64,000 nt of DNA from Portunus trituberculatus. Lineage: Eukaryota; Arthropoda; Malacostraca; Decapoda; Portunidae. Positions within the stretch are counted from its first letter, which is position 1; the number at the start of each line of letters is the position of its first letter. Positions 18,361-32,905 of this stretch are shown one piece after another. Under the pieces are notes generated by a model. It made no database searches. It was given only the letters and a program-made list of their open reading frames with translations, and had not been told where the DNA came from. Location: positions 14,126,104 to 14,190,103 of the forward strand of contig NC_059294.1 in NCBI RefSeq assembly GCF_017591435.1. The letters are read 5' to 3'. A program made the translations under genes and the position numbers.

Positions 18361-21040
18361 CAATTGAAATTTCCTACATGAAAAAGCTGTCCAATGTTCA
18401 GAAATAAGAAACATATGAATACTGATAGCTGCTAATATTGTAAGTCAAGGAAATAATGGAAGCGAAGAACCGTGACGAGCAAGAAATCAATTACTACAAG
18501 GTTAGTGTTTATTATCGAGAATTCCAAAGTGCTGAGAAAATGTTACCACATGACTGAGCACTGAGACAGGCTGGCGGCACGTGGAGCATGTGGTTCATTC
18601 TGGGTATCTAGCAGTGGAAGTGACTAGCGAAATAGACATGACTGTAGCTGAAAAGAAGGTGAAAGAACGTATTAGGAGAGATATCAGTAAAGAGAGGAGA
18701 AATCAAGTGTGATGAGGAAGCGAATATACAGCTATATCAAGTAAAGCTTCCGTTGATGCTAAAACACCTTAAGTAGTTCCACATATCTACCTTTTCGTGC
18801 GTAAGAGAGGGTAGCTGAAAATGATAACGTGCCGCCGAAATTATGAGTTTGCTGCAATCTGTGGTTCATGGCGGTGATTCAAGCTTCACTGAGCACAATG
18901 TCAGGGGGAAGTAGTTACAAAAAATCCCCTAGATTTATTTCCCTTTTGCTTAACTTATAAAACACATGCTACAGCTAATTGTGTGCACTTCAGACTACCA
19001 TGTACAGTTAATGGTGGTGATTGAAAGCTAATGGAACACCGGGTCAGGATGAAATAGATATCAGAATCACCCCAAATTGATCGCCAGTTCGTCTCTGTGT
19101 TACGAGGAAATGAGTAACTTCAGAGCATAGAGTGGCAGTAAAATATGAAATCTAAAAAGGTATCAAGGAGCAATGAACACTGGATCAGACTAGACGAGAT
19201 GCAGAAGAAAAACCTTATCTGATCTCCATTAGCTTTTTTTTTTTTGGGGGGGTGGGACATTGGAAAGCTTGGTAAGTTCAAAACACGATGCAGCTAAAAA
19301 TATAAAGTTTAAAACAAGGAGTCCGTCAGATCTTATCAATTATAGTGCAGTTTGTAGTGCAGGGAGAAGGAGAAGGATGTGGCAATAAATATGCAGCAAA
19401 GAAATCCTTAAATATCCACGGTATTAAATATAGTGTAATAAATATAACACATATAATATTACTTGATTAAATACGTATAATGGAATAGATATTATCTGTA
19501 GCAGACAGCGAGACAAAAAGTTGAGGTGTTTACTGCAAAACCACCAGATATTAAACTTCATTACATTTCTATCAATCACGTTCCTTATTTTCTAGATGAG
19601 ATGTTCAGCAAGGCATATTTTCATACTTAGCATCACTAAGGTATACTTCCCTTCGTACATCAGTTTTTCGATAACAATAATGCTAGACTGTTCTTGCCAT
19701 TCATTGTTAAAGTTAATACATATTTCAGTGCTAATCCCATCTTAGTGGACACGGCGTTGTTTTACGCTAATGGACGGACAGGTAATGGAAGGAACGCTGG
19801 GGAGGGTTCGGTGAGAAGGTGGAAGGGGAAGGGCGGGGAACTCATGCTCTACTTGCTCGTATATTCACAACCATTAAATAGGAAAACACATTTGGTTGTC
19901 ACAGCGGGCAGTCTTATTTTTACAGACCAACGCACGTAATGTTTTAAGTGCTTCTCTTATAACGAGTGTTCTAAAGTGCTCTCGCGTGTGTTACTGTGTT
20001 TTAGTACGTGTCTGTGTGCGGTGCTGCGTGTGCACCGATGTGCTGCTGCTTGAACAGTTACGCCATATGACATAAAGCCCAGTGTACTTAAACGCTTTGG
20101 ACGATCATAAAAACTATATTTAAAGACTACAAGAATTACTACTTGTGTTTTCATGAATGTTTTCCTCACTGATGATACATGACCTTAGTTAAATTATCAC
20201 TAGAATCATTAATACCTCATTGAAATCCTCTGTAACATCCACTACAACCTGTTAAAAGTAATCGAAATATGTCTTTAGTCCTGTGTGAACGGGAGGATGC
20301 CTCATCTCTACACAGGGAGCAGCAAACACTCTCACCTCACTTAGAGAAATAACGACGAAATTTTAGCACTACTGTTTAACAATTAAGTTACTCCTTTTCC
20401 CAACAGGCGATATGAGGTGAGGCTTTGTTACGTGTGTACTTTATAATAGATGCTGAACTTCACACAGAGATCAGTAATCACCTTCAATTCACTGAGAGAA
20501 ATGGCAAAGAGGCTTTGGAGTTACAGTTTATTAGTTATCTTTCTGTTCTTACACACAGACAATATGATAGGAAGTTTTGTTCAAGCTGATTTCGTGATGG
20601 ACACACACAACAAAATCTAGAAGGAAGAAAAACATAAAAAAAAAAAATCCTCACTCTTACATGAGGAAGACCACTTGAGCTGCAGTGGCACGGCGTCTCC
20701 ATCTGATAGTGTGATGTATTTTGTGACAATTGTGATGAGCCTTAGTGTATCCCAGCAACACACAGCATACTGAAGAGCCACAAATGACACCACTACAAGG
20801 AGACGCTGGTACTTTATGGTCTGAGCACGTCTGTCAAAGTGTGGGGGTCCTTCCTGCCTCTTTGTCTCCCTGTCGCGGATTATAACTGGTAGGACAATAC
20901 ACAGGCTTCTCTTCCGGGGCTCTAAGACTTGTACTGTCCCAGGTCAGGAGGAGTAAATCTGTAGTTCTTATTCTGGTCTTCCTCGGCATCTGACGTTTAT
21001 TGTGCTTGATTATGTTTGCTGTGAAGGATTTATTTGTCCT

Positions 21041-21041
<1 letters not shown>
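18361..21041. other. SSR-poor AT-rich block, possible old transposon
   Basis: 2.7 kb with no long SSR. Around 18450-18715 two adjoining frames with Lys/Glu/Arg-rich, coding-like content are separated by a stop and a frame change (for example VAEKKVKERIRRDISKER at about 18647-18700). That would fit a decayed transposon or pseudogene, but I recognise no motif. Confidence 0.3.

Positions 21042-21093
<52 letters not shown>
21042..21093. repeat. (GT)n microsatellite
   Basis: Perfect 52 bp GT array. Confidence 0.97.
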
Positions 21094-21095
<2 letters not shown>

Positions 21096-21219
21096 AAGAG
21101 ACTTTTGTTTTTTGTTTGTCTCTTCCAAGCCTGTTTTCCTGTCTCAGTCACTCACTCTGTCTGTTCCCTCATCCTTTTTCTGCCTCTGTCCCCCACCGCT
21201 CCACTCCTAACTTCCTCCT

Positions 21220-21224
<5 letters not shown>

Positions 21225-21254
<30 letters not shown>
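21225..21254. repeat. (CT)n microsatellite
   Basis: Perfect CT array after a pyrimidine-rich lead-in. Confidence 0.96.
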
Positions 21255-21256
<2 letters not shown>

Positions 21257-21733
21257 TCATGTCAGGTCAATTTATTTACAATTACATCAAATTTTTGCTA
21301 AAGGCATTCATTAATATTTTTTTGCACGACGCGAAGATTCATCAGAACAAAGACTGGTTTGCTAATTAATTAGAAAAAAAATATCACAAAATTTCTTCGC
21401 ATCTGTCATGCAACATTTAGGAGCTGGATATGCATTAATTTAATAAGTATAGACCGAACTGGAACAGACAGGCGTACGGAAGGACGGACACACATACACA
21501 GGTCGGTCGGTTTTCTCCCTCATTCTTGTTTCGTCTCAGTTCATTCACATATACTTTTTCTTTCTTTTACGAATGCGTTCTAAATCTAGCAAGAAAGATA
21601 TGACGAAATAGATAACATGATAAAGTCTTCGGGACAAACTCTGCAACTCTCTGGCTGGTTCAGTTTTATTCCAAAGTTCCATTTCCAACAATGCAAAGAA
21701 CATGGACGATATCAATACTGAGATGTCGGTAGG

Positions 21734-21735
<2 letters not shown>
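21255..21735. other. unique spacer, no gene seen
   Basis: AT-rich sequence with no recognisable gene or element. Confidence 0.45.

Positions 21736-21787
<52 letters not shown>
21736..21787. repeat. (CT)n microsatellite
   Basis: Perfect 52 bp CT array. Confidence 0.97.
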
Positions 21788-21790
<3 letters not shown>

Positions 21791-22550
21791 CCGTTACCTC
21801 AGGGCACAACACTGGGAGCAAGAGGCAAACACGTCCATTATACGTACACACCACACTGCGAGGACACTTCAATCCACAACCAGCGCCGAATATGGCTCAA
21901 AAAAAGAAGAAAAACGAAGGGAAGGGAGGAGCGTAACATCACACACACCCACGGCGAAGCTCCCTCAAGTGCCTGGAAGAATGTACTGTGCACTGTTCTC
22001 CTTAAGTCCCTCGATACTGGACACCTCGAGCTGTTTCTTGCCTGTCCACCTGCATGCACGAAGACGCCTCAGATCTTTTTTTGGAGGGAGCAAAAACATG
22101 AAGGGTTGTGGCTCGTGGCAAAGGTTATCTAGGGAGAGTTCCAGGTACTATTGATGCTGCTTTGAATTTTGAGGTTCCTTTGTGGCTGTGGTGAAGTTCA
22201 TGACGGTGAGAGTTACAATGCTCTGTTGCGTTCTGTTAACTGAAGCGAGTGAATTAAGCTCGCAACTACTTCGTCTCTTTCATTTTCTCTCATTCGTTTA
22301 GACTACATTCTTATTTTTTACCTTATATTCTCTTTCTTCTTCTCCTCCTCCATCTTCAGCTAATCCTCCTCGTTCTCCTCTTTCTCCTCGCAACCTCTAT
22401 CTTCAGTCTTATCCCTTTTAGTTTTTTTCTTCTCTTGACCACTTTCTTTCCTGCATACTATTATCAAGTTAATTAGCGGCGTTGACATGGAGCGAAGTGA
22501 CTGCGGAGGGTAGATTTCTCGCTTTTGTTACATTGCAGGCGGCTGCTGGC
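21788..22550. other. unique spacer, no gene seen
   Basis: Mixed composition, with a pyrimidine-rich run at 22320-22460. The open frames on both strands near 21840-22150 are anonymous. Confidence 0.45.
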
Positions 22551-22589
22551 GAGGCGAGGCGAGGCGAGGCGAGATGAGGCGAGGCGAGA
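22551..22589. repeat. (GAGGC)n pentanucleotide array
   Basis: About seven or eight GAGGC units with one GAGAT and one GAGAC variant. It is CpG-containing, unlike the other arrays. Confidence 0.9.
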
Positions 22590-22880
22590 CGATGTGGGGC
22601 GTCGGGGCAAGGTAGTGGAGAGGGAGAAGGGGTACTGATGTCACCCAACCTCTCCCCCCACGCCCCGCCACAAAGCCCAATCCGCCAGCCTCGCCTTCGC
22701 CAGACTCCCCTACCGCCTCATTAAACACTAGATCTTGTTCCTTGTTTATTTCACCTGACATTCGTCTCCTTCCGGACGGGTAAATTTATTTAACACTCGA
22801 TAAATTTTATTTGCTGTATTTGTCTTTTATTCTCAAGTATCAGTCGAGTTTTTCGGACATTTGGCGATGAGGAAGGAAAG

Positions 22881-22883
<3 letters not shown>

Positions 22884-22948
<65 letters not shown>
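22884..22948. repeat. (GA)n microsatellite
   Basis: GA array with a single AA interruption at about 22936. Confidence 0.96.
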
Positions 22949-23047
22949 TTATGTGAGTATTCCATTGTTGAGTCTGCTTTTCTTTCTATCTGCTACCATC
23001 CGTCTATCTCTCTGTCTGTCTTCCTCCCACCATCCCACCTCTCCCCT

Positions 23048-23074
23048 TCTCTCTCTCTCTCTCTCTCTCTCTCT
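23048..23074. repeat. (CT)n microsatellite
   Basis: Short perfect CT array. Confidence 0.95.
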
Positions 23075-23566
23075 GGCCACCTTCCCACACACAGCAGCTC
23101 AAGGGACGCCTCCTCTCATTGGGATCTCGCAAACCCTCCTGCTAAGCAAACCCTCGGCAATCCTCTCGTCACGGGGTCGTCATGGAGGTGACGTGAGATC
23201 ATACACTATTAATTAATCATCAACTCACTTCAGGGCCTGGAGGACGAACTAGACCGCTGGAGGGTGCTCAGGTCCTCGTCCCGTCCCCGCCCTGGAATAC
23301 GAGTACCTGTGTGGCGCCCTCCGCAGACCTGTGATGTAGGAAAAAAAAGAAAAAAAAAAAAAAGGCGTGTGTTAACATGTGACTACCGCAGAGAATTCTT
23401 ACATGGCCCAAACAATGGTGTAAGATTGAATATGATGGAGTTTGACGGGCTTATTTCTTATCTGTTTTCTTTTTGTTTGCTTTGGGTGATAAATGAAGTG
23501 TGAGTAAGTAATCATGTGGTGGGCAAATTCTCTCACTCACTCGTCTGCCTGCCTGCGTGCGTAGAG
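23075..23566. other. unique spacer with poly(A)-rich run
   Basis: An A-rich run (about 23340-23362) sits in otherwise unique sequence. No gene recognised. Confidence 0.45.
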
Positions 23567-23657
23567 AAGGAGGAGGAGGAGGAGGAGGAGGAGGAGGAGG
23601 AGGAGGAGGAGGAAGAGGAGGAGGAGAAGGAAGAGGAGGAGGAGGAGGAGGAGGAGG
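23567..23657. repeat. (GGA)n microsatellite, slightly interrupted
   Basis: 91 bp of GGA units with AAG interruptions. It gives Gly- or Pro-rich spurious frames. Confidence 0.96.
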
Positions 23658-25711
<2,054 letters not shown>

Positions 25712-25990
25712 CATTGTGCGCAGGTCACGGTCGCCGCCAGCCTCGGGGAAAGCGTTATTAGGTACATAAACCCGCCGCCTTTATGCGTGGCGCTGAGATA
25801 AACACTTCACCCTTTTGTCTCGACGAACTCCCAGACCTGATGGAGATGGAGGAGATTAGGAAGTGGGGGAGATTACGAAGATGAAGAGATTGCGAAACTG
25901 AAAAAAAAATTGAAAAAAAATAAAAAAATGCTGAGAGAAAAAAAAAAAGAAAGAGGGAGGGGAAAAAATGTGCTATGATGTTTATAGCGC

Positions 25991-26055
25991 GGAAGAAAGG
26001 AAGGAGGAAAGGAAGGATGGAAGGAAGGAAGGAAGAAAGGAAGGAAGGAAGGGAA
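25991..26055. repeat. (GAAG)n tetranucleotide array
   Basis: Interrupted GGAA/GAAG units at the end of a purine-rich stretch that starts near 25840. Confidence 0.92.
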
Positions 26056-26178
26056 GTTAGTGAGTTTGTTTGTATGTATGTATAGGTTCTTCTACTACTA
26101 CTATTACTACTATCAACTAACTCCCTTTTTCCTTTTTCCTTCGTCTTCTTTCTTTTTCTATCTTTGTTTCCCACTGTG

Positions 26179-26219
26179 CATCATCACCATCACCATCACC
26201 ATCATCATCATCATCATTA
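26179..26219. repeat. (ATC)n microsatellite
   Basis: CATCAC and CAT units. A related GATGAT run occurs at 26310-26340. Confidence 0.93.
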
Positions 26220-26340
26220 TCGTCCACATTGTCATCGTCTTCCTGCTCTTCTACATGTAGTTCTTGCATTTACATAATTACAACAACAATCATAATATTT
26301 CTCTTTCTAATGCTGATGATGACGAAGTTGATGATGATGA

Positions 26341-27395
26341 GTGAGAGGAGAGAGAGAAGGAAGAACATATGGCCAAACTTAGACTCCCAAACCCCCGGAA
26401 AAGAAAAAGACTTGCGTTACTTTCACAGGTGCAAAGTAAACAGGTGCGAAACAGGTGGGAAGGTGCAAGATTCAGGCAGCAAATAGTTCACATAGACGAT
26501 AGACGAAGAAGATTACCGACCTTCCTTTACACTTGAAAAAACGAATACTAAAGCTTTAGAATCCTAAGTAAGCTGCAAGAATCGAAGGATGTGAGGCGAT
26601 ATATGATGGAGGAAAAGAAGGAGGGACTAAGATGAACGAAGAGATGAATAATGGAGAGGTTTAAGGAAGAAAGATAGATAGAGGAAAGAAAGAAGGAAGG
26701 GATTGAGGAGAAATATGTGGGAAGGAGTGAGCCAAGGAATGAGGGAAGCATGAGGAAGGAGAGATATGAAGTAAAGAGAAACATGAAGGAGGAAGGGAGA
26801 AGTGGAGTGAAGAAGCAGAAGATTAGAGAATTAAGGTGAGTGAGTGGCAGAGTAATGGTAAGTAAAGAGAAAGCTGAATAAAGATAGTGAAACGTAAGAG
26901 ATAAGAGAGGCATGAGGGAAGGACTGTACGAGAGCGGAGTAATTCAAAAGAGGGAGAAATGGTAAAAATATGAGTAAATGAATATAGATAAGACGTATAA
27001 GGATAGCATGAGTAAGAGTGGGAGAAAGCAAAAACTCATAACAATTACAAATATAGACAAGAAAGAAATAATAACATCCAAAATCTTTCTCTTTAACCGA
27101 ATACAATCCAGGCAAAAGAAAAATAAAGTTAGAGAAAAAGAAACACTGAATAAAGATAACGGGATTAGATAAAATGAGTTAGGCAAAGGAAAAAAAAAAA
27201 AAAACAAGACTTCAACATCTCCCCTCCCTCTGTCCGTCTGTCAGGTCAAGTTAAGAGAAGCATCGTAACCTAAGCGGAAAAACATATGAGACGCTAGTCA
27301 AAACAAGAGCAGCAGCAGTCACTCATCCCCCTTTGATCCCTGCCCGCCACTAACACACACCGAGTCCAGATAAACACATTTTAGGCCTTCACACC

Positions 27396-27399
<4 letters not shown>
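26341..27399. other. purine-rich unique stretch 26340-27200
   Basis: The + strand is strongly A/G-rich with many GGAAGGA-like words, which leaves the minus strand stop-poor. No gene recognised. Confidence 0.5.

Positions 27400-27432
<33 letters not shown>
27400..27432. repeat. (AC)n microsatellite
   Basis: Perfect 33 bp AC array. Confidence 0.96.
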
Positions 27433-27433
<1 letters not shown>

Positions 27434-27607
27434 AATCCACCCACACGTCACCCACCACCTACGCAACCGTGACCAGAAAGTTGCTGACATACGTTGTTGA
27501 AAATATGCGGTACAAATAAGTAGAATTAGTCAAATTAAGTAAGTTTCTCCTAGTAAAGAAAAACAGAAGCTTCATTATGAAAAAAAATATGTGAAAATGC
27601 TCGTGTT

Positions 27608-27610
<3 letters not shown>

Positions 27611-27661
<51 letters not shown>
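27611..27661. repeat. (GA)n microsatellite
   Basis: Perfect 51 bp GA array. Confidence 0.97.
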
Positions 27662-27662
<1 letters not shown>

Positions 27663-27755
27663 CCATCGTGATTTTTTCTTCCACCTCCTTGACGCCAGAG
27701 TAGAGAAGGGAGGGATGTGAGGAAAGGGGAAGGTGATATTACGAGTACTGGCCTC

Positions 27756-27781
27756 CACACACACACACACACACACACACA
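27756..27781. repeat. (AC)n microsatellite
   Basis: Short perfect AC array. Confidence 0.95.
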
Positions 27782-27908
27782 GAGGGAAGACTATCCAAGC
27801 CAAACAAGAGGTAGACGAGAAGGGAGAAACCTAAGTTCTTCTGTTACTGGTTCAATACTCTTAGATCTGACTGGTGGTGGAAAAAAGATACCGAGTGTTG
27901 AGTGTTGT

Positions 27909-27924
27909 AATAGTAGTAGTAGTA

Positions 27925-27983
<59 letters not shown>

Positions 27984-28151
27984 TGTTGTTGTTGTTGTTG
28001 TTGTTGTTGTGTTAGTAGCAGTAGTAGTAGTAGTAGTAGTGGAAGTGGTAGTAGTAGTAGTAGTAGTAACAGTAGTAGTAGTAGTAGCAGAATTAATCAA
28101 CTACTACTACTTCCATTAGAATCACCACCACCACCACTACTACTAATACTG

Positions 28152-28195
<44 letters not shown>

Positions 28196-28222
28196 GCAAC
28201 AACAACAACAACAACAACAACA

Positions 28223-28290
<68 letters not shown>

Positions 28291-28369
28291 CACCACCACC
28301 ACTGCCACCACCACCACTGCTGCTGCTGCTGCTGCTGCCACCACCACCACACTGCCACCACCACTACTG

Positions 28370-28444
<75 letters not shown>

Positions 28445-28475
28445 TTACCACTACTACTACTACTACTACTACTAT
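27909..28475. repeat. trinucleotide palindrome: TAG-TTG-TAG / CTA-CAA-CTA blocks
   Basis: Left half: (TAG)n 27909-27982, (TTG)n 27983-28011, (TAG)n about 28013-28090. Right half: (CTA)n about 28101-28195, (CAA)n 28196-28223, (CTA)n 28224-28280. The blocks mirror each other as complements around about 28103. Beyond the mirror lie (CCA)n 28281-28310, (CTG)n about 28317-28338 and further (CTA)n to 28475. The 287- and 130-codon frames here are homopolymer artefacts. Confidence 0.95.
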
Positions 28476-28854
28476 TCCTCTGCATTGTCCCCGCGGCATC
28501 AGATTAATGAAGGGAATGGTGCGGAGAGAACAGGGTATTGTCCAGTGATGTGCGAGGGACTCAGTGAGCGGGACAGCTGAGTTAAGGCCAAGGGGGATAA
28601 CGCCCCGAGCCTTTCCTCCCCCAACCACCCCCCCCACTCCCTGCTTGCCCTCCTTGATTCCCTCACCCTCCCTTACTTCTCCCTAGTCTATTTGTATCCA
28701 ATGACGGTTCCTTAGTTCTTTTTTTTCTTTTTTCTCTCTTCTTGTTCTCTGGAGAGGGTGAGGGAGGGGGGCACGCTGATGTAAGATACTGTGTGTTGAA
28801 CATTTTGGAGATAATTATTCGTCATATCTTATTTGTTCTTTGAGGAGTGCCTTC
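28476..28854. other. unique spacer with C-rich run
   Basis: Includes a run of C tracts at 28617-28641. No gene recognised. Confidence 0.5.
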
Positions 28855-29069
<215 letters not shown>

Positions 29070-29140
29070 TTACCTAGAGAAAGAGTGCCTTTTTTACTCC
29101 TCAATTTGTGTTCTCATAAAGAAACCGAATAGTAATGGAT

Positions 29141-29215
<75 letters not shown>
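29141..29215. repeat. (CT)n microsatellite
   Basis: Perfect 75 bp CT array. Confidence 0.97.
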
Positions 29216-30389
<1,174 letters not shown>

Positions 30390-30425
30390 GGGAACCGTAG
30401 AAAAGAGATAAGAAATAAGGTTATG

Positions 30426-30675
30426 AGAGGCAGTGAGGAAGGGATAGGAAAGGGAATAAAGGAGGTAAGAAGGAGTGAAGGAGAGATGGAAAGAAGTAAT
30501 AAGGGAGGCAAGGAGAAACAGTGAGGAAGAAATAAAAAAAAAATAGGCAATAAAAGAGATATGAGGAGGCAGTGAGGAAGGGATAAAAGTAATAAGGGAG
30601 AGGGAGTGAAGGAGGAATAGAAAAAAGTATTAAGGAAAGTAACAAGAGGTAGTGAGGGAGGAATACACACATGGA
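30426..30675. repeat. degenerate purine minisatellite, about 6 units of ~44 bp
   Basis: Variants of GAGGCAGTGAGGAAGGGATA, followed by A-rich sequence and TAATAAGGGAGG, start near 30427, 30471, 30513, 30566, 30602 and 30646. Spacings are 44, 42, 53, 36 and 44 bp. Confidence 0.75.
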
Positions 30676-30915
30676 GTGACGAAAGGACACAGTGAAGGAG
30701 TGAGAAGATGGAGACGCGACGGACAGGTTAAGAGGGGTGGAAAGAACACATGAGACAGATAAGAAGCTCTGGAAGTTCTTAAGGTCTAGAGAGCACATTT
30801 TATTAGGTAGGCTGAAGCGGGAGGCGTCCAAACCAGAGGCGAGGAGTGAACCACTTTCGAAGATGGAAGATTATTGAGTCGATACCAGACCTTATTTGGC
30901 TTGAAGGAGCAGCAG

Positions 30916-31564
<649 letters not shown>

Positions 31565-31616
<52 letters not shown>
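31565..31616. repeat. (CT)n microsatellite
   Basis: Perfect 52 bp CT array. Confidence 0.97.
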
Positions 31617-31621
<5 letters not shown>

Positions 31622-31686
31622 ATCACAGAAAGTTTTCTGTTATTTTAGTGAGTGGAGATCATTCTACTTATCTACTGATGGTACTT

Positions 31687-31731
<45 letters not shown>

Positions 31732-31756
31732 GTATTACTACTACTACTACTATTTT

Positions 31757-31830
<74 letters not shown>

Positions 31831-31915
31831 TCACTATTACTACTATCACTACTACTACCACTGCTACTATCACTACTACTACTATAACTACTACTACCAC
31901 TACTACTACTACAAC
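31687..31915. repeat. (CTA)n microsatellite, interrupted
   Basis: About 230 bp of CTA units with scattered substitutions. The poly-Leu, poly-Val and poly-Ser frames are artefacts. Confidence 0.97.
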
Positions 31916-32150
31916 TGCTAAAAAAGAGCAAGAACAACAAGAACAATATAACAACAACCACTCCTACTACGTATCATTTCTGGCCAAGGAGGCAACACAA
32001 ACACCACTGACACACGCAGCGCGATGCTCTACAGTTACTCAGCTTCCCCAAAAGGCAGTGGCAATCTCGCACCATACTTAGCAGTGTTCCTTGGAGGGCC
32101 AGGTGGCGGGGGAGGGACGAGAGGGTGGGGTGGGAGGATCTAACGTTGGT

Positions 32151-32174
32151 CTACACACACACACACACACACAC
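32151..32174. repeat. (AC)n microsatellite
   Basis: Short perfect AC array. Confidence 0.95.
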
Positions 32175-32456
32175 TTGTCTGTCAGCCTCGCCACCGTGCC
32201 GCCTCCTCCTCCTTCCCCCATTTCCTCGCCGCCCTTCCCTTGCCCCCCCCACCCCAAGCACATCACCCACACTCCTCCGTTGCGCCTCACCGACTCGTCC
32301 CCGTACAAATAAACAAGTTGGTCAATATGCAAATGAGTTTCAATCCTCAGCCAACACGAGACTGGGATTCAAACGTACCAAATATATAACAACTCCCTTT
32401 CTCCTTCACCTTCCTTCCCCCCTGACTCCCTAACTCTCCCTCTTCCCTTTCCCTTA
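32175..32456. other. pyrimidine-rich spacer with a weak tRNA-like B box on the minus strand
   Basis: At 32355-32375 the minus strand reads CGTTTGAATCCCAGTCTCGTG, resembling a B box followed by SINE-like sequence. No A box is clear, so no element is called. Confidence 0.3.
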
Positions 32457-32905
32457 GTTCATTCCCTTCGTTTCCCAGTCTTCCTAGCGTCTGTGTCTCT
32501 TTCTGTCTCTTTTCCTTCCTTTCTTCATAAATATTTCTTCCTTCCCGTTTCTTTTTTGCTTTTCCTTTGCCTGAGTTCGTTCCCTTCGTTTCCCAGTCTT
32601 CCTAGTGCCTGTGTCTCTTCCTGCCTCTCTTTCTTCTTCATTAATATTTCTTCTTTGCTGTTTCTTTTTTTCTCTTCTCTTTGCCTGAGTTCATTCCCTT
32701 CATTCCCCAGTCTTCCTAGTGTCTGTGTCTCTTTCTGTCTCTCTTCCTTCATAAATATTTCTTCTTTGTCGTTTCTTTTTTTCTCTTCCATTTGCCTGAG
32801 TTCATTCCCTTCGTTTCCTATTCTTCCTAGCGTCTGTGTCTCTTTCTGTCTCTCTTCCTTCTTTTCTTCATAAATATTTCTTCCTTACAATTTCTTTTTT
32901 TTTTT
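32457..32905. repeat. minisatellite, 4 copies of 111-118 bp
   Basis: Copies start at GTTCATTCCCTT or GTTCGTTCCCTT at 32457, 32575, 32689 and 32800. Each continues with a CCCAGTCTTCCTAG-like core, GTCTGTGTCTC, CTTCATAAATATTTCTTC and a T-rich end. Periods are 118, 114 and 111 bp and similarity is high. The repetitive Ser/Phe/Leu frame at 32493-32873 is its translation. Confidence 0.92.

Noticed and set aside
20834..21151. 105-codon minus-strand frame with an Arg-Ile-Arg-Thr phrase typical of mistranslated repeats
   Set aside because: It includes the GT array as His-Thr repeats. The rest may be an old repeat, but no promoter boxes or copies could be shown here.
27717..28580. 287-codon Ser/Leu/Tyr-rich frame
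   Set aside because: It is a homopolymeric translation of the trinucleotide palindrome.
32355..32375. tRNA-like B box on the minus strand
   Set aside because: No A box at the expected distance. A single 11 bp match is too weak.
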